From Corynebacterium sphenisci DSM 44792 (GTDB taxonomy: Bacteria; Actinomycetota; Actinomycetes; Mycobacteriales; Mycobacteriaceae): 64,000 bases of DNA. A program made the translations under genes and the position numbers. Below are positions 39,627-49,256 of this stretch, piece by piece. The notes beneath the pieces are model-generated. The model saw only the letters and a program-made list of their open reading frames with translations, had not been told where the DNA came from and did not search any database. Each line of letters opens with the position of its first letter. Position 1 is the first letter of the stretch. The stretch covers positions 1,488,001-1,552,000 of the forward strand of contig NZ_CP009248.1 of NCBI RefSeq assembly GCF_001941505.1, read 5' to 3'.

Positions 39627-39924
39627 GTGGCCTCCTAAGTCGAGCTTTTCACTGCTGTGCGGACCGCCGCGGGGCGAGGAGGCTGAGGCCACCGCGGGGA
39701 ACGGGCCGAACCCGCCGGCCGCGGGCGCACCCGGCGGCCGGGCGCGTGCGGCGCCCGCTGGGCCCGGGGCGCGGGCGGGCCGGTTACCCGGCCGGCCCGG
39801 TGACCCGGGTGACCCCGGCGCAACCATGGTTCTTCGGCGCACCCAGGGTGGGATCCTCATCCTCTTCGACACCGGCTCGACGGAACCCGGAACCTTGTCC
39901 GGGCACAGCCGATCGGCGGTCGTG
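39627..39924 (-). other. infC leader with GC hairpin and in-frame open stretch
   Basis: About 300 nt between the predicted start of transcription and the ATC of infC. A 7-bp perfect stem GGGCCGG/CCGGCCC around CCGGGTAA lies in the middle. The infC frame is open through 82 upstream codons from GTG 39872. It could hold an attenuator or autoregulatory site. Confidence 0.45.
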
Positions 39925-39930
39925 GGGATG

Positions 39931-39960
39931 AGGATAGCACGCCCCGGGCCGCGCGGGAAA
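39931..39960 (-). promoter_or_regulatory. Candidate infC-rpmI-rplT promoter
   Basis: On the minus strand TTTCCC (39955-39960), 18 nt, then TATCCT (39931-39936). Divergent from the YeeE promoter at 40015-40043. Confidence 0.45.
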
Positions 39961-40014
39961 CCGCCGGTCGGCGCGGCGCGGCGGGCCCCGCGGGCGGAAC
40001 CCCCGGCCCGGGAC

Positions 40015-40043
40015 TAGACAGACCTGTTTGTTTGCGCTAGCCT
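40015..40043 (+). promoter_or_regulatory. Promoter of the YeeE/TusA unit
   Basis: TAGACA (40015-40020), 17 nt, then TAGCCT (40038-40043). The predicted start near 40050 gives a leader of about 87 nt. Both palindromic operators flank this promoter. Confidence 0.55.
40018..40031. promoter_or_regulatory. Palindromic operator copy 1
   Basis: ACAGACCTGTTTGT, arms ACAGAC and GTTTGT (5 of 6 complementary positions). It overlaps the -35 and spacer of the YeeE promoter. The form suits a TetR-type dimer site; the regulator is not encoded next to it. Confidence 0.5.
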
Positions 40044-40056
40044 GCCGGGAAGCCGT

Positions 40057-40070
40057 ACAGACCGGTCCGT
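40057..40070. promoter_or_regulatory. Palindromic operator copy 2
   Basis: ACAGACCGGTCCGT, arms ACAGAC and GTCCGT (5 of 6). It lies 39 bp from copy 1 and just past the predicted transcription start. The first eight bases ACAGACC match copy 1 except at the centre. Confidence 0.5.
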
Positions 40071-40136
40071 TTTCTTTCCGGGGCCGGCGGCGGCGCCCAT
40101 CCCCACCACACGACCACCGAAGGACGGTGCATCCGC

Positions 40137-41222
40137 ATGATCCTCACCGGCGCGGCCCTGGGGGCCGTACTCGGCTACGTGCTCCAGCGCGGCCGCTTCT
40201 GCGTCACGGGCTTCCTCCGCGACATCTGGCTCACCCGCAGCATGCGCGGGTTCACCGCGCTGATGCTGGTCATCGCGGTGCACGCGGTCGGCGCCTGGGG
40301 GCTGCACGCCCTCGGCCTGGTGCAGCTGCGCGATCTCGGCTTCCCCCCGGTGGCCAGCATCCTCGGCGGCTTCGTCTTCGGCTACGGGATCGTCATCGCC
40401 GGCGGCTGCGCCACCGGCACCTACTACCGCGCCGGGGAGGGCCTGGTCGGCTCCTGGCTGGCGCTGACCACCTACGCCCTCTCCGCCGCCTTCATCAAAA
40501 TCGGCCCGGCCGCGGACTACACCGAGCGGCTGCGCGGGGCCACCGTCGGCTCCGGCACCATCCACGGCGATCTGGGCCTGCCGGTGGCGGTGCCGCTGCT
40601 CGCCCTGGTCGCGGTCACCGGCTGGCTGCTCGCCCGGGAGCTGCGCCGGCCGGCCCTGGCCATCCCCACCCTGCCGGCGCGCAGGACCGGCCTGGCGCAT
40701 CTGCTCGCCGAGAAGCCCTGGGGCCTCTACCCCACCGCGGTCATCGTGGGCCTCATCGGCGTGGCCGCCTGGCCGCTGTCGGAGGCCACCGGCCGGTACG
40801 CCGGCCTCGGCGTGACCACCCCCTCGGCGCACTTCATCGGCTGGGTGGGCACCGGCGAGGCCGAGTACCTCAACTGGGGCACCCTGCTCGCCCTGGGCAT
40901 CATCGCCGGGTCCTACCTCGCCGCGAAGCTCTCCGGCGAATTCCGGGTCCGGGTGCCCTCCGCGGAGATCGCCTGGCGCTCCGTGCGCGGCGGCGTCGCC
41001 ATGGGCGTCGGCGCCGCCCTGGCCGGCGGCTGCACCGTCGGCAACGGCATGGTCGCCACCGGCCTCTTCGCCTGGCAGGGCTGGATCTCGCTGGCCGCGA
41101 TGGTGCTCGGCTGCGGCGTGGCCACCCGGATCTACCTGCAGCGCAAACCGCTGCTGCCGGCCGCGCTGCGCCCCCGCCGGGACCGGGCCGCCGAGCCCGC
41201 GCCCGCGCCGGTCACCGCCTGA
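40137..41222 (+). CDS. YeeE/YedE-family sulfur (thiosulfate) transporter
   Basis: 361 aa multi-pass membrane protein of about 9-10 segments. The family cysteine motifs are visible: GRFCVTGFLRD near residue 20, IAGGCATGTYYRAG near 97 and AGGCTVGNGMVATG near 300. In TsuA/YeeE these Cys relay thiosulfate through the channel (established). The GTY and GNG residues after each Cys fit the two-repeat architecture. AAGGACG precedes ATG 40137. A TusA-like partner follows at once, matching yeeE-yeeD pairs; thiosulfate as substrate is inferred from family and partner. Confidence 0.88.
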   Translation: MILTGAALGAVLGYVLQRGRFCVTGFLRDIWLTRSMRGFTALMLVIAVHAVGAWGLHALGLVQLRDLGFPPVASILGGFVFGYGIVIAGGCATGTYYRAGEGLVGSWLALTTYALSAAFIKIGPAADYTERLRGATVGSGTIHGDLGLPVAVPLLALVAVTGWLLARELRRPALAIPTLPARRTGLAHLLAEKPWGLYPTAVIVGLIGVAAWPLSEATGRYAGLGVTTPSAHFIGWVGTGEAEYLNWGTLLALGIIAGSYLAAKLSGEFRVRVPSAEIAWRSVRGGVAMGVGAALAGGCTVGNGMVATGLFAWQGWISLAAMVLGCGVATRIYLQRKPLLPAALRPRRDRAAEPAPAPVTA

Positions 41223-41261
41223 TCCCCCTCCCCCGCGAACCCCCGAACGAAAGGACCCCCC

Positions 41262-41510
41262 ATGACCACCCGAGTGCTCGAGACCACCGGCGCGGTGTGC
41301 CCCTTCCCCCTGCTCGAGGCCAAGGAGGCGATCGCCGCGCTCGACGCCGGCGATGAGCTGGTGATCGGCTTCGACTGCACCCAGGCCACCGAGGCGATCC
41401 CCCGCTGGGCCGCCGGCGAGGGCCACGGGGTGAAGGACTTCCGCGTCGTCGGCGACGCGGAGTGGACCATCACCGTGGTCAAGGACGGCGCCGCCGCGAC
41501 GGCCCCCTGA
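41262..41510 (+). CDS. TusA/SirA/YeeD-family sulfur carrier
   Basis: 82 aa. The CPxP motif with the persulfide-accepting Cys is CPFPLLEAKEAI (about residues 13-24), followed by a beta-alpha-beta fold. AAAGGACC precedes ATG 41262, and the gene lies 39 nt after the YeeE-family gene. In E. coli YeeD stimulates thiosulfate uptake by YeeE and takes sulfur from it, which is the likely role here. It probably feeds sulfur into cysteine or cofactor synthesis. Confidence 0.9.
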   Translation: MTTRVLETTGAVCPFPLLEAKEAIAALDAGDELVIGFDCTQATEAIPRWAAGEGHGVKDFRVVGDAEWTITVVKDGAAATAP

Positions 41511-41521
41511 CCCGCCACGGA

Positions 41522-41551
41522 GCGCCCCGGCACCATCCGGTGCCGGGGCGC
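41522..41551. terminator. Bidirectional terminator hairpin between tusA-like gene and uvrA
   Basis: GCGCCCCGGCACC (41522-41534) and GGTGCCGGGGCGC (41539-41551): 13-bp perfect stem, ATCC loop, in the convergent gap. No U-tract on either side. Confidence 0.6.
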
Positions 41552-41571
41552 CGGCGTCCCCGGCCCGTCGT

Positions 41572-44439
<2,868 letters not shown>

Positions 44440-44511
44440 CGGGCGGCCTTCCTTCGGTGTCGTGGGGCGCGGCCCCCGCCGCATGCGGGGCCGCGCGGGG
44501 CGCGATCGACC

Positions 44512-44528
44512 ATGCTACATCTGTTCGA
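44512..44528. promoter_or_regulatory. LexA-type SOS box candidate in the uvrA/MBL divergent gap
   Basis: TGCTACATCTGTTCGA (44513-44528) matches 11 of 14 defined positions of the actinobacterial LexA consensus TCGAACANNTGTTCGA, with a perfect right half. It overlaps TAGCAT (minus strand, 44512-44517), a candidate uvrA -10. Confidence 0.45.
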
Positions 44529-44584
44529 TCCCGGGGCGCGAGGGGGCGGCCGCCGCCGGTTCGCGCCGCCGCCCGGGGCCTCCG

Positions 44585-44590
44585 TAGGCT
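44585..44590 (+). promoter_or_regulatory. -10-like hexamer for the leaderless MBL gene
   Basis: TAGGCT, a 7-nt spacer (ggtcggc), then ATG 44598. Nearly identical to the coaE start (TAGGCT, ggccggc, ATG). Confidence 0.5.
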
Positions 44591-44597
44591 GGTCGGC

Positions 44598-45275
44598 ATG
44601 GACCAGCCACGTATCACGGTGACCGAGCACTACGACGGCGACCCGGGCGACCGGGAGGTGCAGCTGCTGCGCCTCGGCGGGGTCGCGGTGTACAAGACCG
44701 CGGTGGGGCCGATGTCGAACAACTGCTACCTGCTCGCCGCCGGCGGGGAGGGCCTGCTCATCGACGCGGCCGCGGAGCCGGGCCACCTGCTCGCCCTCGC
44801 CGAGGCCGCCGGCGCCCCGATCCGGACCGTGCTGACCACCCATTCGCACGCCGACCACGTCGGGGCGCTCGCCGAGGTGCTCGCCGCCACCGGGGCCCGG
44901 CACGTCGCCGCCACCCTGGACGCCCCGGATCTGCCGGCGCCGGTGGACGAACTGCTCGACCAGGGCGATGTGCTGGAGTTCGGCGGGGTGGATCCGGTGG
45001 TGTTCATCCTGCGCGGGCACACCCGGGGCGGGGCCTGCCTGGCCCTGGAGGTCCCCGGCGCGGAGCCGCACCTCTTCGTCGGCGATTCGCTCTTCCCCGG
45101 CGGGGTCGGCAAAACCGAGTCCCAGGCCGCCTTCGCCCAGCTCATCGACGATGTCGCGGAGCGGGTCTTCGAAGCCTACCCGGATGCGGCGGTGGTGCAC
45201 CCCGGGCACGGGGCGGACACCACCGTCGGCGTGGAGCGCCCGCGGCTGCCGGAGTGGCGCCGTCGCGGCTGGTGA
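44598..45275 (+). CDS. MBL-fold metallo-hydrolase
   Basis: 225 aa. The zinc motif is THSHADHVGAL (HxHxDH) near residue 80. The further His in FILRGHTRGGACL, the Asp in LFVGDSLFPGGVG and the His in VVHPGHGADTT complete the binuclear site of glyoxalase II-like hydrolases. The order matches C. glutamicum, where this gene is divergent from uvrA. The substrate is unknown (thioester hydrolysis is common for the family). ATG 44598 has no Shine-Dalgarno. Confidence 0.88.
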   Translation: MDQPRITVTEHYDGDPGDREVQLLRLGGVAVYKTAVGPMSNNCYLLAAGGEGLLIDAAAEPGHLLALAEAAGAPIRTVLTTHSHADHVGALAEVLAATGARHVAATLDAPDLPAPVDELLDQGDVLEFGGVDPVVFILRGHTRGGACLALEVPGAEPHLFVGDSLFPGGVGKTESQAAFAQLIDDVAERVFEAYPDAAVVHPGHGADTTVGVERPRLPEWRRRGW

Positions 45276-45299
45276 GCGGCCCGGGGCGGGAAAATCCGG

Positions 45300-45328
45300 T
45301 GAACCCGGATCAGGGTTTGCCGTATGAT
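45300..45328 (+). promoter_or_regulatory. Promoter of the DoxX-like gene
   Basis: TGAACC (45300-45305), 17 nt, then TATGAT (45323-45328). Leader about 57 nt to ATG 45392. Confidence 0.55.
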
Positions 45329-45391
45329 GGGGCGACACCACCCGGCGGCGCCGCGCGCCGCCCACGGACAATCCCCAGGAGTCAAACCGCA

Positions 45392-46243
45392 ATGATCCGC
45401 AAGCTCGCCCGCCCGATGCTCGCCTCGGTGTTCGTCGCCGACGGCGTCGACACCCTGAAGAACCCCGGCGACCACGTCGACGGCGCCCGGGAGGTCCTGC
45501 AGCAGGTCCGCAAGGTCACCCCGCCGCAGTACGCCGGGCTCATCCCGGACTCCCCCAAGGCGCTGGTGCAGGCCGCCGCCGGGGCGAAGGTCGGGGCCGC
45601 CTCGCTGTACGCCCTGGGCCGCGCCCCGCGCCTGGCCGCCGGCACCCTGGCGGTCATCCAGGTGCCCACCGCCCTGGCCCGGCACTCCTTCTGGGCCACC
45701 TCCGACGCCGAGGAGAAGAAGAACCGCCGCACCGGCTTCCTCACCGACATCGCCCTGCTCGGCGGGCTGTTCCTGGCCAGCGCGGACACCGCCGGCAAGC
45801 CCGGCCTGGCCTGGCGCGCGAACAAGGCCGGCGAGCAGGTGAACAAGAAGGTGCGCGCCGCGCTGCCGACGAAGACCGAGGCGGAGAAGACCCGCGAGGA
45901 GCTCGCCGGCCGGGCCGCCGAGTTCGGCGAGGCCGCCCGGGAGAAGGCCGCGGTGCTCGCCGACCGCGCCGCCGCCTCCACCGCCGCCGCCGGCGCCTAC
46001 GTGGAGGAGAACAAGGACGACTGGCGCGACGCGGTCGCCTCCTTCGCCGGGGACGCCCGGGACACCGTCATCGGCGTCGCCGGCGAGGCCCGGGAGAAGC
46101 TGCACGAGCTGGCCGAGGAGGCCGACGTGGAGTCCACCGTCGCGGATCTGCGGAAGAGCTCCGGCAAGGCCGCGAAGAAGGCCCGCAAGCGCGGCGAGAA
46201 GGCCGCGAAGAAGGCCCGCAGGGAGCTGCGCAAGCTCTCCTAG
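45392..46243 (+). CDS. DoxX-family membrane protein with Lys/Ala-rich cationic tail
   Basis: 283 aa. Residues 1-150 resemble DoxX: short transmembrane segments, with the conserved-looking MLASVFVADGVDTLKNP at the start and GTLAVIQVPTALARHSFW in the middle. From about residue 150 the protein changes to long Ala/Lys/Glu helices, ending in KKARKRGEKAAKKARREL. This tail is strongly basic and histone-like in composition and could bind polyanions. AGGAG lies about 11 nt upstream of ATG 45392. Function unknown; DoxX proteins have been linked to redox and membrane oxidoreductase complexes. Confidence 0.82.
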   Translation: MIRKLARPMLASVFVADGVDTLKNPGDHVDGAREVLQQVRKVTPPQYAGLIPDSPKALVQAAAGAKVGAASLYALGRAPRLAAGTLAVIQVPTALARHSFWATSDAEEKKNRRTGFLTDIALLGGLFLASADTAGKPGLAWRANKAGEQVNKKVRAALPTKTEAEKTREELAGRAAEFGEAAREKAAVLADRAAASTAAAGAYVEENKDDWRDAVASFAGDARDTVIGVAGEAREKLHELAEEADVESTVADLRKSSGKAAKKARKRGEKAAKKARRELRKLS

Positions 46244-46266
46244 GCCACCGCGCCGCGCACCCCGCC

Positions 46267-46309
46267 GCCGGCCCCCGCCGCCCCCGCCACCGGGGCGGCG
46301 GGGGCCGGC
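46267..46309 (+). terminator. 18-bp perfect GC hairpin after the DoxX-like gene
   Basis: GCCGGCCCCCGCCGCCCC (46267-46284), a 7-nt loop, then the exact complement (46292-46309). It begins 23 nt past the stop. No U-tract; TATACT (46315-46320) lies just beyond and could be a -10 for the next gene. Confidence 0.6.
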
Positions 46310-46378
46310 GCACGTATACTCTCCCTCCTTGGCCGCGGCCGCGCCGCGGCCCCGCCGCCCGCCGCCGAAAGGGGACCC

Positions 46379-48613
46379 GTGCCGCATCCGGAGCTGCCCG
46401 CCGAACAGCGCGTCCTGGACCGGATCTACGCCCACCTGGACGCCGAGCGCCGCCATGACGAGGCGGCGCTGGCCCGGGTGATGCTCGACGATGACCCGGA
46501 GCCGGCCGCCCGGGTGGGCCGGGAGGTGGAGTACCACCGGCTGCAGGGCCGGCTGGAGCGGTTCCGGGCCGCGGAGACCGGCCTGGTCTTCGGCCGGATC
46601 GACATCGCCGACGCGGAACCGGACAACCCGGTGCCCGGCCACCCGGAGCTGGACCGGCGCTACATCGGCCGGATGGGCCTGTCCGATCCGGGGGACGACT
46701 ACCGGGGGCTGCTCATGGACTGGCGGGCCCCGCAGGCGCGGCCCTTCTACCTGGCCACCACCGCGCACCCGGAGGGGGTGACGCTGCGCCGGCATCTGCG
46801 CACCGGGGGCCGCCGGCTGCGCGCCATCGACGATGAGTGGCTGGCCCTGCCCGCCGGCGCCGACCCGGCGGCGGCCGGCGCCGCCGGGGCCGATGCCGGG
46901 GTGGGCGGCGAATCGGTGCTGCGGGAGGTCCTCGACGCCGCCCGCACCGGGCGGATGTCGGGGATCGTGGAGACCATCCAGCGGGAGCAGGACCTGGTGA
47001 TCCGGGACGCCACCCGGCGCACCATGGTGGTGCAGGGCGGGCCGGGCACCGGCAAGACCGCGGTGGCGCTGCACCGGGTGGCCTGGCTGCTCTACACCCA
47101 CCGGGAGCGCCTGGAGCGCACCGGGGTGCTCATCCTGGGCCCCAACCGGGCCTTCCTGGACTACATCTCCCGGGTGCTGCCCAGCCTCGGCGAAACCGGG
47201 GTGGTGCTCACCACCATCGCCGAGCTCTACCCCGGGGTGGCCGGGGCGGGCGCGGAGGATCTGGTCACCCGGGAGGTGAAGGGCTCCGCGGAGATGGTGC
47301 CGATCCTGCGCGCCGCGGTGCGCGACCGGCAGCGGGTGCCCGATGCGCCGATCGACATCCGCCTGGACGATATGACCGTGACGGTGACCCCGGCGATGGC
47401 CCGGGCGGCGCGGACCCGGGCGCGGCGCTCCCGGAAACCGCATAACCTGGCCCGGCCGCTGTTCCGGGAGCATCTCGCCGGCGCCCTGGCCGAGGCCGCG
47501 GCCGCGGCGATCGGGGCGGATCCGCTGGGCGGGGCGAATCTGCTCACCGCCGCGGACCGGGTGGATCTGCGCGCCGAGCTCGCCGCCGACGATCGGGTCG
47601 GCGCGGTGCTCGAGGAGCTGTGGCCGCGGCTCACCCCGGAGCGGGTGCTCGCCGACCTGCTCGGCGACCGGGCGCGGATCGACTCCGCCGCCGCGGACTA
47701 CGATGAGGCCACCCGGGCGGCGCTGCACCGGGCCGACGGCGCCGCCTTCGGGCCCTCGGATCCGCCGCTGCTCGATGAGCTGGCGGAGCTGCTCGGCGAT
47801 GACCGCCCGGACGCCGATGAGGAGGATCGGGCCGCCTGGCTGGCCCAGATCGAGGAGGCCCAGGAGGCCCTGGACGTGCTCACCGGCTCCGCGGCCCAGG
47901 ATCTGGACGACGGCTTCGCCCCGGAGATTCTCATGGCCTACGACCTCATCGACGCCGAGGCGCTCGCCGAGCGGCAGCGGCACCGGGAGCACCGCACCAC
48001 CGCCGAGCGGGCCCGGGCGGACCGGCGCTGGGCCTACGGGCACGTGATCGTCGACGAGGCCCAGGAGCTCTCCGCGATGGCCTGGCGGATGGTGCACCGG
48101 CGCAGCCCCAACGGGTGGATGACCCTGGTCGGCGATATCGCGCAGACCGGCTCCCCGGCGGGCGCGGAGTCCTGGGGGGCCGCGCTGGGCCCGATCCTCG
48201 GCGACCGGTGGCGGCTGCACGAGCTGAGCGTGAACTACCGCACCCCCGCGGAGGTGATGGCCGCCGCCGCCCGGGTGCTCGCCCGCATCGATCCGGGGGC
48301 GACCCCGCCGACCTCGATCCGGGCCACCGGGCGCCCGGTGCGCCGGATCCCCGCCGATGCCGCGGGGGCGCCGGCGGCGGCGGAGGCGGAGGCGGCGCGG
48401 TTGCGCGCCGCGGAACCGGGGCGGCTCACCGCGGTGCTCGGCCCCGGGGACGTCGCCGGGGCCAAGGGCCTGGAGTTCGACCATGTGGTGCTCGCCGACC
48501 CGGACGGGATCGCCGCGGCCTCCCCGCAGGGGCTGCAGGACCTCTACGTGGCGATGACCCGGGCCACCCAGTCGCTGACCCTGGTGGGCCCGGCGACGGT
48601 GCTGGACGAATAG
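46379..48613 (+). CDS. HelD-type RNA polymerase-associated helicase/ATPase
   Basis: 744 aa superfamily I ATPase. An N-terminal coiled region (about 1-75) precedes Walker A VQGGPGTGKTAVALHRVAWLL. The Walker B-like VIVDEAQELSAMAW, motif IV-type VNYRTPAEVM, motif V AKGLEFDHVVL and motif VI YVAMTRATQSL follow. The size, arrangement and N-terminal arm fit actinobacterial HelD/HelR, which removes stalled RNA polymerase and can displace rifamycins (known for the group). Nucleic-acid helicase activity is not a feature of HelD proper. The start is GTG 46379 after GGGGACC. Confidence 0.85.
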   Translation: MPHPELPAEQRVLDRIYAHLDAERRHDEAALARVMLDDDPEPAARVGREVEYHRLQGRLERFRAAETGLVFGRIDIADAEPDNPVPGHPELDRRYIGRMGLSDPGDDYRGLLMDWRAPQARPFYLATTAHPEGVTLRRHLRTGGRRLRAIDDEWLALPAGADPAAAGAAGADAGVGGESVLREVLDAARTGRMSGIVETIQREQDLVIRDATRRTMVVQGGPGTGKTAVALHRVAWLLYTHRERLERTGVLILGPNRAFLDYISRVLPSLGETGVVLTTIAELYPGVAGAGAEDLVTREVKGSAEMVPILRAAVRDRQRVPDAPIDIRLDDMTVTVTPAMARAARTRARRSRKPHNLARPLFREHLAGALAEAAAAAIGADPLGGANLLTAADRVDLRAELAADDRVGAVLEELWPRLTPERVLADLLGDRARIDSAAADYDEATRAALHRADGAAFGPSDPPLLDELAELLGDDRPDADEEDRAAWLAQIEEAQEALDVLTGSAAQDLDDGFAPEILMAYDLIDAEALAERQRHREHRTTAERARADRRWAYGHVIVDEAQELSAMAWRMVHRRSPNGWMTLVGDIAQTGSPAGAESWGAALGPILGDRWRLHELSVNYRTPAEVMAAAARVLARIDPGATPPTSIRATGRPVRRIPADAAGAPAAAEAEAARLRAAEPGRLTAVLGPGDVAGAKGLEFDHVVLADPDGIAAASPQGLQDLYVAMTRATQSLTLVGPATVLDE

Positions 48614-48654
48614 CCGCGCGCCGCCGCCCCGGGTGGCGGGGCGGCGGCGCGCGG
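48614..48654. terminator. 17-bp perfect GC hairpin, convergent helD-usp gap
   Basis: CCGCGCGCCGCCGCCCC (48614-48630) and its exact complement (48638-48654), starting right after the helD stop. It could terminate both genes. No U-tract. Confidence 0.6.
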
Positions 48655-48665
48655 GGCGGGCGGGG

Positions 48666-49106
48666 CTAGTTGACGGTGTGCACGATCATGACATCGCAGT
48701 CGGACTGGCGGGCCACCTCCGCCGGCACGGAGCCCAGCAGCCGGCCGGTGAGCGAGTTGATGCCCCGGTTGCCGACCACCAGCAGATCCGCGCCATGCTC
48801 GTTGACCAGGGCCATCAGCGCGTCCACGGGGGAGCCGGAGCGCACCTCGGCCTCCACCCGGCCGGCGCCGGCGGCCTCGGCGGCCTCCTTCGCGGCGGCG
48901 AGGTTGGCCTGCGCGGTCTCGTCGCCGAGCACCTGCACCGAATCCTGCCGGAGGGTCTCCGAGGCGGACTTCTCCGAATCGTAGAAGGCGCAGCCGATGA
49001 TCAGCCGCGCCTCGAAGGCGGCGGCGATCGCCGCGGCGCGCTGCACGGCGAGGAGGGAGGACTTGGAGCCGTCGGTGCCGACGACGATGGTCTGGTAAGC
49101 GCTCAT
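48666..49106 (-). CDS. Universal stress protein, UspA family
   Basis: 146 aa single-domain Usp. The N-terminus VVGTDGSKSSLLAVQRAA and the ATP-binding motif GNRGINSLTGRLLGSV (G-2x-G-9x-G-S) near residue 113 indicate the ATP-binding type. The frame is open to 49211, but ATG 49106 has AAGGAC upstream and gives the normal protein. The neighbour order usp-uvrB is kept in C. glutamicum. Confidence 0.92.
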   Translation of the reverse strand: MSAYQTIVVGTDGSKSSLLAVQRAAAIAAAFEARLIIGCAFYDSEKSASETLRQDSVQVLGDETAQANLAAAKEAAEAAGAGRVEAEVRSGSPVDALMALVNEHGADLLVVGNRGINSLTGRLLGSVPAEVARQSDCDVMIVHTVN

Positions 49107-49256
49107 GATGCTGTCCTTCCGGGAGGGCTTCGTCCCTGGTGGATGAGGTGATCGGTCTGCCGCGGGGCGGGGGCGGCGTGCTGCTCCGGCGGCCCCGCCG
49201 GGCGATGCCACCTAGGGTAGCAAAACCACCGGCGGCGCCCCGCCGGCCGCCCGGGC

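Noticed and set aside
39627..39872. N-terminal extension of IF-3 from GTG 39872
   Set aside because: The added 82 residues are Pro/Gly/Ala/Arg-rich and unlike IF-3, and AGGAGG directly precedes the ATC codon at the conserved start.
45176..48484. 1102-codon minus-strand ORF across the DoxX-like and HelD genes
   Set aside because: Antisense to two recognised genes and no motif of its own.
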